A stretch of DNA of 64,000 nt from Vibrio nitrifigilis (GTDB taxonomy: Bacteria > Pseudomonadota > Gammaproteobacteria > Enterobacterales > Vibrionaceae): assembly GCF_015686695.1 (NCBI RefSeq), contig NZ_JADPMR010000004.1, positions 1,550,001-1,614,000 of the forward strand, written 5' to 3'. Within the stretch, counting starts at the first letter, position 1, and every line of letters starts with the position of its first letter. The notes under the pieces were generated by a model, which saw nothing but the letters and a program-made list of their open reading frames with translations, was not told the DNA's origin and searched no databases. Positions 34,378 to 43,403 of the stretch are shown piece by piece. Made by a program: the position numbers and the translations under genes.

Positions 34378-34727
34378 TACTAGCGTTCAGAAAGGAAAAC
34401 CGCGAAATATGCATGTGTATGTTTCGCTTATGTTTTCATTTGTGAAAGTTAAGATTGCATTTTGATCTGCTGGGATTTGTTCTGTTTTGTAAGCATAATG
34501 CGCCGCATGTAACAATTTGATTTCGATTGTAACTGTTTTGTTTACTATGTGTGGGTTGGTTTGTTGTTTTTATGTCGACATTTCTAATTCGCTCAACGGT
34601 GAGAGTTACTCTTTAGGTCGTTGTTACAAGCTCAACACATTATAAAAAACTATATGTAAATCCACCGCAGACTCCTAAAGTGCTCACTTTTTTTTGGAAT
34701 CTGCAAATAATACAGTCGAGAAAGTCA

Positions 34728-35711
34728 ATGGAAGCCTCAAGATATAAAAGCATCATATCGAAGGCAGGGATACTTATGTTAGCCCTTGCTCTTTCGGGAT
34801 GTAAGTTTGTGCTACTTGACCCGAAAGGCGACATTGGTGTTCAGGAAAAAGAGTTGATCCTTACTGCTCTGGTCCTAATGCTGATTGTCGTCATTCCTGT
34901 GATATTGATGACGATTTATTTCGCCTACAAGTATCGTGCAAGTAACACCAACCATGAAGAATACTCGCCTGAATGGTCTCACTCTAACAAGATAGAAGTT
35001 ATAGTGTGGGCTATTCCTATTATTATTATTGCTATTTTGGCAACGATAACTTGGCGATCAACTCACCATTTAGAGCCTTCGAAACCCATAGCAAAAGATG
35101 GTCAAAAAACGATGACCATTGAAGTGGTGGCGATGGACTGGAAATGGCTGTTCATCTACCCCGAAGAGAAAATAGCAACCATTAACTACGTTGCGTTTCC
35201 AAAAGAAACACCGGTTAAGTTCAAGCTCGTTGCTGACAACATTATGAACTCTTTCTTTATTCCTCAGTTGGGTAGTCAATTATACGCCATGCCTGGAATG
35301 GTCACTCGTTTGCATCTGATTGCCAATCATGCCGGGGATTATCGTGGTATTGGAGCGAGTTTTAGTGGGGATGGTTTCTCTCACATGAAGTTCAAAGCAA
35401 CAGCATTGCCTGATGAAGCGAGCTTTAAACAGTGGGTGACTGAAGTGAAAGCCTCCAGCGATTCAATTCGTAGCTTCTCAGATTACCAGGTACTGGCGAA
35501 ACCAAGCATTGATGCGCCTGTTCAATACTTCTCATCCGTTCCTGATCATCTGTTTGATGATGTTGTTTTACAGCATCCAGGTAGTGAGATGAATAGCATG
35601 GGTCATATGCCGGTTAAGCCTGTTGAACACGCTGAATCTGGTGAACATTCGTCTCCAATGACAATGGACACTGATAAAAGTCATTCATCAATGACTGAAC
35701 AGAAAGGGTAA
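34728..35711 (+). CDS. cyoA: Cytochrome bo3-type ubiquinol oxidase subunit II
   Basis: 327 residues from the ATG at 34728; the ORF reading from 34680 adds a non-signal stretch. The N-terminus is a lipoprotein signal (ALALSGC), followed by two membrane helices and a periplasmic cupredoxin domain. WKWLFIYPEEKIATIN and ADNIMNSFFIPQLGSQLYAMPGM are CyoA hallmarks; the CuA ligand cysteines of cytochrome c oxidases are missing, so the substrate is quinol. The C-terminus is a histidine/serine-rich tail. First gene of cyoABCDE, five bases before cyoB. Confidence 0.95.
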   Translation: MEASRYKSIISKAGILMLALALSGCKFVLLDPKGDIGVQEKELILTALVLMLIVVIPVILMTIYFAYKYRASNTNHEEYSPEWSHSNKIEVIVWAIPIIIIAILATITWRSTHHLEPSKPIAKDGQKTMTIEVVAMDWKWLFIYPEEKIATINYVAFPKETPVKFKLVADNIMNSFFIPQLGSQLYAMPGMVTRLHLIANHAGDYRGIGASFSGDGFSHMKFKATALPDEASFKQWVTEVKASSDSIRSFSDYQVLAKPSIDAPVQYFSSVPDHLFDDVVLQHPGSEMNSMGHMPVKPVEHAESGEHSSPMTMDTDKSHSSMTEQKG

Positions 35712-35716
35712 TCGAG

Positions 35717-37750
35717 ATGTTTGGAAGATTGACATTAGAATCCATTCCATACCATGAGCCAATTATTATGGTAACCCTATCCGTCATTGCGATTATTGGT
35801 ATTGCAGTGTTGGCTTTAATCACTCGGATGGGGAAATGGCAATATTTATGGAATGAGTGGTTTACGTCCGTAGACCATAAAAAATTAGGTTTCATGTACA
35901 TTGCAGTCGCAATGATCATGTTAATTCGTGGCTTTTCTGACGCCGTCATGATGCGTAGTCAGCAGGCTCTTTCCGCGGCTGGGGAAGCGGGCTATTTACC
36001 ACCACATCACTATGATCAAATCTTTTCCGCGCACGGCGTGATTATGATTTTCTTTGTAGCGATGCCATTGGTTATCGGCTTAATGAACATTGTTGTTCCG
36101 TTGCAAATAGGTGCACGCGATGTTGCTTTCCCATACCTTAATAACTTGAGCTTTTGGCTATTTGTTGTTGGTGTAATTCTAACAAACATGTCGCTAGGGC
36201 TAGGTGAATTTGCTCGTACCGGATGGTTAGCTTATCCACCATTATCTGGAATTAAGGCGAGTCCGGGAGTTGGGGTCGATTATTGGATATGGGCGCTGCA
36301 GATATCGGGTGTCGGTACGACATTAACGGGTGTTAACTTCTTCGTGACTATCTTGCGTATGCGTACGCCTAGTATGCCACTGATGAAAATGCCTGTGTTC
36401 ACATGGGCTTCTCTGTGTGCCAATATCCTAATCATCATTTCATTCCCAATTTTGACAGTAACTATTGCTCTGTTAACGTTGGACCGTTACTTAGGTTTCC
36501 ACTTCTTCACCAATGATATGGGTGGGAACATGATGATGTATATCAACTTGATATGGGCTTGGGGTCACCCTGAAGTGTATATCTTGGTTCTGCCAGTATT
36601 TGGTGTTTTCTCCGAAGTCACTGCGACATTCTCGCGCAAAAAATTGTTCGGTTATACCTCACTAGTATGGGCAACTATTGTTATTACCATCCTTGCTTTC
36701 GTTGTTTGGCTGCACCACTTCTTTACCATGGGCAGTGGCGCGAATGTGAACGCGTTCTTCGGCATCGCAACCATGATCATCTCGATACCGACAGGGGTTA
36801 AGATATTCAACTGGTTGTTTACCATGTACAAAGGGCGTATTACCTTTACAACACCAATGATGTGGACAATCGGTTTCTTGATCTCATTCAGTATCGGTGG
36901 GATGACCGGGGTATTGATGGCCGTTCCTGGTGCTGACTTTGTTCTGCACAACAGTGTGTTCTTGATTGCTCACTTCCATAACGTGATCATCGGTGGGGTC
37001 GTATTCGGTTGTTTTGCTGGTATAACTTACTGGTTCCCTAAAGCAACGGGATTCAAGTTGAACGAAACTTGGGGTAAACGTGCATTTTGGTTCTGGCTAA
37101 TTGGCTTTATTTTAGCCTTCTTACCACTGTATGCGCTTGGATTTATGGGAATGACTCGTCGTTTAAGTCAAGACCTTAACCCTGAATATTTCCCATTCTT
37201 AGCCGTTGCTGCCTTTGGTACTGCGCTAGTGGCTGTCGGTGTGCTTTGCCAAGTTATGCAGTTCATCGTCAGTATTCGTGATCGCAAACTAAACGAAGAC
37301 GTGACGGGCGATGCATGGGATGGACGTACGCTTGAATGGTCTGTTTCATCACCACCACCATTCTACAACTTTGCTGTTATTCCTAAAGGGGATGAGCTTG
37401 ATGCTTTCTGGTATCAGAAAGAACGTGGCGAACACGACATCAACAAAGAAGTAGAATACGAGCGCATTCATATGCCTAAGAATACACCAACGGGGATTTA
37501 TGTATCCTTCTGGTCGCTATTATTCGGTGTCGGTATGATCTGGTACATCTGGTGGTTAGCCATCATTGGTTTTGCAGGTATTGTGATCACTTCTATCATT
37601 CACAGCTTTAACGATGACGTAGATTACTACGTTGAAGTAGATGAAATTAAAGCGATTGAACAGGCACACCGTGAACGTGTTGCACAAGCAAAGCAAGCAG
37701 AACTCAATGAAAGCAATAAAGATGATGTGGAGGTGAAATATGCACGCTGA
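35717..37750 (+). CDS. cyoB: Cytochrome bo3-type ubiquinol oxidase subunit I
   Basis: 677 residues, with about 15 membrane helices. Haem-copper oxidase core that reduces oxygen to water and pumps protons. Catalytic-centre motifs: AHGVIMIFF, WAWGHPEVYILVLP (CuB histidine and the cross-linked tyrosine region), WLHHFF (two CuB histidines), and HFHNVIIGG (haem-ligand histidines). It overlaps the start of cyoC. This length and the N-terminal and C-terminal extra helices are typical of CyoB. Confidence 0.97.
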   Translation: MFGRLTLESIPYHEPIIMVTLSVIAIIGIAVLALITRMGKWQYLWNEWFTSVDHKKLGFMYIAVAMIMLIRGFSDAVMMRSQQALSAAGEAGYLPPHHYDQIFSAHGVIMIFFVAMPLVIGLMNIVVPLQIGARDVAFPYLNNLSFWLFVVGVILTNMSLGLGEFARTGWLAYPPLSGIKASPGVGVDYWIWALQISGVGTTLTGVNFFVTILRMRTPSMPLMKMPVFTWASLCANILIIISFPILTVTIALLTLDRYLGFHFFTNDMGGNMMMYINLIWAWGHPEVYILVLPVFGVFSEVTATFSRKKLFGYTSLVWATIVITILAFVVWLHHFFTMGSGANVNAFFGIATMIISIPTGVKIFNWLFTMYKGRITFTTPMMWTIGFLISFSIGGMTGVLMAVPGADFVLHNSVFLIAHFHNVIIGGVVFGCFAGITYWFPKATGFKLNETWGKRAFWFWLIGFILAFLPLYALGFMGMTRRLSQDLNPEYFPFLAVAAFGTALVAVGVLCQVMQFIVSIRDRKLNEDVTGDAWDGRTLEWSVSSPPPFYNFAVIPKGDELDAFWYQKERGEHDINKEVEYERIHMPKNTPTGIYVSFWSLLFGVGMIWYIWWLAIIGFAGIVITSIIHSFNDDVDYYVEVDEIKAIEQAHRERVAQAKQAELNESNKDDVEVKYAR

Positions 37751-38333
37751 TGCTCACGCGCACGATCACCATAACGCAGGTGGAAACAAACTGTTTGGTT
37801 TTTGGATCTACCTAATGAGTGACTGTATTTTGTTTGCAAGCTTGTTTGCAACATTTGCAGTACTGAGAGATGCCACCGCTGGTGGTGTCTCTGGCCGTGA
37901 TATTTTTGAGTTACCGTTTGTATTTGTCGAAACCATGTTACTTCTACTAAGTAGTATTACCTTTGGTTTTGGTATGATCGCGATGAAACGCAAGCAAATT
38001 GGTGCTCTTAAACTATGGATGGTAGTGACATTCATCCTAGGCGCGGGTTTCATTGGAATGGAAATCTACGAATTCCATCATCTGATTCATGCTGGCTACG
38101 GCCCAGATCACAGCGCATTTCTGTCTGCCTTCTTCACTTTAGTGGGGACCCATGGCTTGCACGTAACCTTCGGTTTGATTTGGTTAGCCGTTGGCCTAGT
38201 GCAACTTAATACCAAAGGCTTAACAGAAACCATGGAAACACGTTTTGGTTGTTTAAGCTTGTTCTGGCACTTCCTTGATATTGTTTGGATCTGTGTCTTC
38301 ACATTTGTTTATCTAGTAGGGGTGATTTCATGA
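37740..38333 (+). CDS. cyoC: Cytochrome bo3-type ubiquinol oxidase subunit III
   Basis: 197 residues with five membrane helices. It starts with a histidine-rich MHADAHAHDHHNAGG, then LFGFWIYLMSDCILFASLFATFAVL, and later GTHGLHVTFGLIWLAVGLVQL, typical of CyoC. The ATG overlaps the end of cyoB by 11 bases and its stop overlaps the cyoD start (ATGA). Confidence 0.95.
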   Translation: MHADAHAHDHHNAGGNKLFGFWIYLMSDCILFASLFATFAVLRDATAGGVSGRDIFELPFVFVETMLLLLSSITFGFGMIAMKRKQIGALKLWMVVTFILGAGFIGMEIYEFHHLIHAGYGPDHSAFLSAFFTLVGTHGLHVTFGLIWLAVGLVQLNTKGLTETMETRFGCLSLFWHFLDIVWICVFTFVYLVGVIS

Positions 38334-38644
38334 GTAATCAACACGCCGAATCCAGTGTGAAAGGCTATGTCGTTGGTTTTATTGCTTCACTGATTCTGAC
38401 CATTGTTCCTTTCTACTATGCAAGCACGCAGAGCTTGTCACAAGCAGCAACCTACTCAATATTGTTTGGTTGCGCGATTGTGCAAGTTATCGTTCATTTT
38501 ATCTATTTCTTGCATATGGAAGTGAAAACAGAAGAGGGGCGCTGGAATTTTATTTCACTGTTCTTCTCAGCCATTGTGGTGTTAATTGTGATTGGTGGTT
38601 CTATCTGGATCATGTGGAATCTTAATATCAACATGGCGATGTAG
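38330..38644 (+). CDS. cyoD: Cytochrome bo3-type ubiquinol oxidase subunit IV
   Basis: 104 residues from the ATG at 38330, which overlaps the cyoC stop by four bases and has AGGGG upstream; the longer reading would overlap cyoC by 49 bases. Three membrane helices, with VKGYVVGFIASLILTIVPFY and QVIVHFIYFLHME characteristic of CyoD, a small assembly/stability subunit. Confidence 0.93.
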   Translation: MSNQHAESSVKGYVVGFIASLILTIVPFYYASTQSLSQAATYSILFGCAIVQVIVHFIYFLHMEVKTEEGRWNFISLFFSAIVVLIVIGGSIWIMWNLNINMAM

Positions 38645-38652
38645 GCAGCATT

Positions 38653-39522
38653 ATGCTTAAAGGTTACCTTTCTATCACCAAACCCGGAATCATCGTTGGT
38701 AATCTGATTTCTGTAGCAGCAGGGTTTTTCCTTGCTGCTCAGTCAGAATCAGCCAGTGCGTCATTACTGCTGTATACCATGTTAGGTGTCGGAATGGTGA
38801 TTGCATCTGGATGTGTCGTTAACAACATTTTTGATCGTGATATCGATTTGAAAATGGCTCGAACTTGCAACCGTAAATTAGCAAAAGGAGAGGTGAATGC
38901 GGATCATGCGTTTATTTTTTCTTTGCTGCTGTTGCTAACCGGTACAGCCTTGGTTTATCGCGCGGCTAATCCACTGTCTGCCGTAGTGGTGTTGTTAGGA
39001 TATGTGTTTTATGTATTCTTCTACACCATGTGGTACAAGCGCTCATCGGTTTATGGCACGCTGGTGGGAAGTATTTCAGGTGCGGTGCCACCTTTGGTCG
39101 GCTACCTAGCGGTAACAAACTACATCAATATCGAAGCTATTTTGCTTTTTGCATTGTTCTGTCTTTGGCAAATGCCGCATTCGTACGCAATTGCAATGTT
39201 TCGTATGGATGACTACCGCAAGGCCAATATACCGGTACTGCCTGTTGTTGCTGGGATTGAAAAAGCACGAAAACATATGATGGCATACGTTGTTGCTTTC
39301 AATATTGTGGCGTTTGCTTTGTTCCTTCTTGGTGAAGCGGGTTATGAGTATTTGTTAGTGGCTAGCGCCGTGTGTTTTATGTGGACTCGCGTGACATTTC
39401 GTCCTGTGACACAAGAGAATTATGTGGCTTGGTCTAAATCGGTGTTCAAAGTGTCTTTGGTCGTCGTTATGGGGTTAAGTTCTGTTCTTGGGCTAGAATT
39501 AATGACATCCGCTTTCATCTGA
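38653..39522 (+). CDS. cyoE: Protohaem IX farnesyltransferase (haem O synthase)
   Basis: 289 residues of the UbiA prenyltransferase superfamily. It adds a farnesyl group to haem b to form the haem O needed by CyoB. Motifs: SITKPGIIVGNLISVAAGFFLA, the aspartate-rich NNIFDRDIDLKMARTCNRKLAKGE, and later MDDYRKANIPVLPVVAGI. Eight or nine membrane helices. Last gene of the operon, nine bases after cyoD, closed by a terminator at 39546-39577. Confidence 0.96.
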   Translation: MLKGYLSITKPGIIVGNLISVAAGFFLAAQSESASASLLLYTMLGVGMVIASGCVVNNIFDRDIDLKMARTCNRKLAKGEVNADHAFIFSLLLLLTGTALVYRAANPLSAVVVLLGYVFYVFFYTMWYKRSSVYGTLVGSISGAVPPLVGYLAVTNYINIEAILLFALFCLWQMPHSYAIAMFRMDDYRKANIPVLPVVAGIEKARKHMMAYVVAFNIVAFALFLLGEAGYEYLLVASAVCFMWTRVTFRPVTQENYVAWSKSVFKVSLVVVMGLSSVLGLELMTSAFI

Positions 39523-39545
39523 TGAAAGCAGTAGAATAGTTATCC

Positions 39546-39577
39546 AAAGGCGCTCATCTGAATTGAGCGCCTTTTTT
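39546..39577 (+). terminator. Intrinsic terminator of cyoABCDE
   Basis: AAAGGCGCTCA / TGAGCGCCTTT-type stem with T run, about 25 bases after the cyoE stop. Confidence 0.88.
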
Positions 39578-39633
39578 ATTTGAAGCTGTTATACTGGCAC
39601 TTGTTTCTTTACTACCTTAATAGAGCCGAATCC

Positions 39634-39990
39634 ATGAGCTTAAAAACCGAACTGCAAAACCTAAACAACCGTTTAGATACTCGTCGCCGCAAATTAGACA
39701 CGGCTCGTCAGCGTGGCGATCAAGAGCTAATTACTCGCTTCACCAATGAAATTGACGAATTAACCAAAAAAATCTCACAAATCAAGCACAAGCAAGATTA
39801 TGAGGTAAATAAAAAGCGTCGAGAACTAAACCAAATGCCGTTCTCTCGTGAACTGACGAAAGCTGAACAGGCTGATCTTGGTAAGCTAAAAAAATCAGTG
39901 AAAGGTCTGGTGGTGGTTCACCCGATGACTAAAGAAGGCAAATTATTACAACTAGAAGTCATGACAGGCTTTGCTCCTCGTCCTTTCTAA
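39634..39990 (+). CDS. yibL: YibL-family ribosome-associated protein
   Basis: 118 residues from the ATG at 39634. An N-terminal coiled coil ([38 protein letters not shown]) is followed by [32 protein letters not shown] and a C-terminal MTGFAPRPF, which match the E. coli YibL pattern (recalled: [32 protein letters not shown]). In E. coli the protein is found with ribosomes; its role is not settled. Monocistronic between the cyo operon and the convergent malT. Confidence 0.88.
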   Translation: [118 protein letters not shown]

Positions 39991-40065
39991 ATCATACCGT
40001 AGAGTGGGGGAGTGGTGTTTTACTGCCTCACTCGTCTCGCCGTTTAATCTTAAAAAGACATGTCG

Positions 40066-42807
40066 TTAATAGCCCAGCATATTGAGCCAATGCTCTGCTG
40101 TGGCAATGGCTTCTTTACGGTTAGCGATATTCAACTTTTGATACAGATTGCGAATATGGGTTTTAATGGTTGTTCCTGCAACATCTAATTCTTGTGCAAT
40201 TTGCTCGTTGCTCAATCCTGAATAGATTAATCCCAAGACTTGCCATTCTCGCGACGTCAGTGGGCTGGTACGAATAAGTTCTGGTGCATGGGTACTGGTC
40301 GTTAACTTTTTAATAAACTCTTCGTCAAAGTGTGCTGAGCGACTATTTTGGACACTTTCAATGGCTTTAATGATGTTTGCTGCGCGGAATTTTTCTGCAT
40401 CTGATAGTGCCGCCTGATTGGCGACTCTCTTAATAACGGGCAATATTAACTCTCCTCCTAACAGATAATTACCCACCATACCGGTTTGAGATGAAAGCTT
40501 AAGGGCTCGTTGCATACATTTATCCGCTTTATCATGCTGATTCTGGTGCTCGTATAAGTAGGCTTGTAACACTTGAGCACGATTAAGATCGGTAACCAGT
40601 TGGTAAGTGGTTGCTTCTTTGATAAGGAAGTTTAAACTTTGTAAGGCGAGTTTTTCTTGGCCGATAATCATATTAGCGCGAACAATATTTCGCCATTGCA
40701 GTTGGGTAAAATGATTTCGGGCCTCCTCGGGTTTGGAGGTATTGGCTAACCACTGCTCAACAGCGTCGGTATCTCCACTGACTTGCCAATAGAGAATCAA
40801 AGCGGCAGATGCATGTGCTGTCCAATCAACGTGAAATGTGGATGTATTGATGCGCTGCTGAATTTCACTGATATAACGACTTGCTTTATCTATCTCTCCG
40901 CGACTTATCGCAATGATTGCGAGTAATGAATAGCAATGTAAGTGCTTACTGCGCATCCCTTCGCCTAGCACCTCTAATCCCAGAAAAGCGTTAGTTTCAC
41001 TCTCTTCTAATTGATTCCAGCACCACAGTAATTGACCTCTTATACGAAGTAAAAATTCATGTAAGGGAAGTTGCTGTAAGTGATGTTCTTTAATGAACTG
41101 AAAGGCGTTATCTTGTACTTCATAAGCGGCTTGAGCATACCCTTGAGCAAGCAAAATTTCGCTTTGTTGTAACATAGCCCAAAGTGCTTGAGGATAGATT
41201 TGATATTGGCGAGCGAGTTTTTCGGTTTGCTGCATCATTGATAATGCACGGCTTAGATCGCCGAGAACGTGATTAACTTCGCCCACGACTGAAGTGGCGA
41301 CGATACGGCTTTGATAGGTTGTATTATCAAGGAAACTTAATGCTTGCTCTGCTAACTCGAGTGCCTCATTGGGCTGATTTTGATTAATCGCGACTTGTGC
41401 TTTGAGCGCGTTAAATTCGGCCTGTTCGCGAGTGCTGGGTGTTATTTTTCGCAAAGCCATCTGCTGATCGGCATAATCTAATAGGCTGGCCACCTCTTCG
41501 TATCGATGCTGACTTTGTGCTAACCACGCTTGCATTAGGCACAAACTTGGATGGCTATAGAGCGCTTCATCGTCCAGGCTATCAATTGCAATATCTAGCG
41601 CTTCTAACGCACCTTGGTTAAATAAAGGCCAACCATGAGTGAGCAGTATATCCACTTGTAATGCCATGTTATGCCCTAAACTAGCATGATGTAGGGCGAG
41701 GTTGGCATTGTTTTCGTTGAGCCAAGCTTGGGCAGCTAAAGAATGCAACTGAGCTTCTTGATCAGGCAAGCGACTTTGTCTCTGATGAGTAAGAAATTCC
41801 GCAAAAAGGTTGTGAAAGCGAAACCAATGACCTGATTCGTAATGAGAAAATAGTCGTCTATTCGCCGCAGAAGATACCGTTCTGACTGGCCAAATGAATA
41901 GCCCTAAACGCGATAGCTGCTCTAGTCGGCGCAACGCGTCATCATTACCGGTAATAATGCACGCCATCTCTGCATTAAAATCTTCAACGATGGAACATTG
42001 CATCAAAAATATTTGCGTATCGGGATCGAGTTGAGAAAAAACTTCTTCGATCAAATATTCCCACAAGTGGGTATGATCTGGCGGGGTTGTGTTGGGATCC
42101 CAATCGCTGGATTCTGGGTGGGATTGCATGGCGATCAATTGCAACGCAGAAGGCCAACCTTCTACATATTGGCGTAGGTGTTTAACCGTGACATCATCGA
42201 GTAATTTCCCGGTTCTTTTGGCCATAAAACGTGCGGTTTCATCATTATCAAACGCTAACTGCTGGTGGTCGATTTCGACTAACTGTTCTCTTACTCTTAG
42301 ATTTGCCGTGCCCAGTGGTGGGACAGATCGAGAAGTTAAAACCAGCGTGATCGTTGTTGGTAAATGCTTTAAGAAAAAGCGCATCGCATCGTGGATGTCC
42401 TCGCTATGGATATGGTGATAATCATCGAGAACAAGATAGGTATGATGGGATATTGCGGTTAACTCTCCCAGTAAAATCGTAAATAGTGCGTGCAGTGACG
42501 TATATTGATGATGTTGAGCCAATGTTTGACTGTTTTCGCATTGACCATCTAATGCTTGATTAAGTGCTTGAATTAAATAATTTGTGAAGCGATAACTGTC
42601 ATTATCGCTAGGGTCAATATTGAACCACCCGACATGAGGTTCATTATCCAACCATTCCAGCACCATCGTTGTCTTACCATAACCCGCAGGAGTGCGAAAC
42701 AAGACCAGCTTGGCTTGTTGCGCCTGTTTAAGCATGGCCAAAATCCTTGGCCGAATTATGCGGTGGTTCTGTCTGTCAGGACGAACCAGCTTTGATGGGA
42801 TCCACAT
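40066..42807 (-). CDS. malT: Maltose regulon transcriptional activator MalT
   Basis: 913 residues, the MalT/STAND architecture. An N-terminal ATPase has Walker A FRTPAGYGKTTM (about residues 37-48) and YLVLDDYHHIHS. A long TPR-like helical region (about 430-820) holds the maltotriose sensor. The C-terminal LuxR-type helix-turn-helix is LTSREWQVLGLIYSGLSNEQIAQELDVAGTTIKTHIRNLYQKLNI. With ATP and maltotriose it oligomerises and activates maltodextrin genes, here divergent from malP. A candidate CRP site lies in its upstream gap. Confidence 0.95.
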   Translation of the reverse strand: MWIPSKLVRPDRQNHRIIRPRILAMLKQAQQAKLVLFRTPAGYGKTTMVLEWLDNEPHVGWFNIDPSDNDSYRFTNYLIQALNQALDGQCENSQTLAQHHQYTSLHALFTILLGELTAISHHTYLVLDDYHHIHSEDIHDAMRFFLKHLPTTITLVLTSRSVPPLGTANLRVREQLVEIDHQQLAFDNDETARFMAKRTGKLLDDVTVKHLRQYVEGWPSALQLIAMQSHPESSDWDPNTTPPDHTHLWEYLIEEVFSQLDPDTQIFLMQCSIVEDFNAEMACIITGNDDALRRLEQLSRLGLFIWPVRTVSSAANRRLFSHYESGHWFRFHNLFAEFLTHQRQSRLPDQEAQLHSLAAQAWLNENNANLALHHASLGHNMALQVDILLTHGWPLFNQGALEALDIAIDSLDDEALYSHPSLCLMQAWLAQSQHRYEEVASLLDYADQQMALRKITPSTREQAEFNALKAQVAINQNQPNEALELAEQALSFLDNTTYQSRIVATSVVGEVNHVLGDLSRALSMMQQTEKLARQYQIYPQALWAMLQQSEILLAQGYAQAAYEVQDNAFQFIKEHHLQQLPLHEFLLRIRGQLLWCWNQLEESETNAFLGLEVLGEGMRSKHLHCYSLLAIIAISRGEIDKASRYISEIQQRINTSTFHVDWTAHASAALILYWQVSGDTDAVEQWLANTSKPEEARNHFTQLQWRNIVRANMIIGQEKLALQSLNFLIKEATTYQLVTDLNRAQVLQAYLYEHQNQHDKADKCMQRALKLSSQTGMVGNYLLGGELILPVIKRVANQAALSDAEKFRAANIIKAIESVQNSRSAHFDEEFIKKLTTSTHAPELIRTSPLTSREWQVLGLIYSGLSNEQIAQELDVAGTTIKTHIRNLYQKLNIANRKEAIATAEHWLNMLGY

Positions 42808-42994
42808 GTTTTATGTCGTTCTCTTTATAGGTAGAAGATCACAATGCATGGAGCGATCGAGGATCGATAAAGAGTCATGCGCTGTGTTATTTGATCTGTG
42901 TGATTAACGCTACCTGAATATATTTTCACCATGTTTTGATCATTAACGATATTTCACTATCTGGACAAGAAATCCCTTACCTACGCCCTAATAA

Positions 42995-43010
42995 TGAGAT
43001 TTTTATCACA
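42995..43010. promoter_or_regulatory. Candidate CRP site between malT and malP
   Basis: TGAGATTTTTATCACA differs from TGTGA-N6-TCACA at one position and is flanked by AT-rich bases. In E. coli malT is CRP-activated. The site is about 190 bases from the malT start. Confidence 0.45.
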
Positions 43011-43312
43011 AAATAAAGTCTTAATCTCTTCTCTTAGCTTATCTTCTGTACCAGATAGAATGAAATTTAGTCGTTTAATACCAAGTTAGTGTGATCTAGA
43101 GAACATTTTTGATCTCTATTCTGAATGGTTATTCGCTATGCAATCAAAAGCAGAACTACTGTTAATACAAGTAGGATACCTATGTCGTCATAGTTGGCTT
43201 GGGGTCCGGGTGGGTCGCTCAGATGAAACGTGTTTACTCAACATGATCGAAAAAACGTTACAGAACGAGTCACAACCTTAGGTACGGCATTCTCTACGCC
43301 TCACAAACTACG

Positions 43313-43339
43313 CCCACTCAGTTGAGTGGGAGGATGAGG
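43313..43339. promoter_or_regulatory. Hairpin plus candidate MalT box upstream of malP
   Basis: CCCACTCA / TGAGTGGG is a perfect eight-base inverted repeat with a two-base centre (43313-43330). Directly after it, GGATGAGG (43332-43339) matches the MalT-box core GGATGA; another GGATGA occurs at 43377. Confidence 0.4.
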
Positions 43340-43403
43340 TGTCTCAATAAAAAGGGATGCACGATATGTCTCAAATGGATGAAATAACAGGTGAGATTTC
43401 GCA

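Noticed and set aside
43138..43281. 47-codon plus-strand ORF between malT and malP
   Set aside because: No convincing ribosome site, no recognisable family, and a length that is likely by chance in this base composition.
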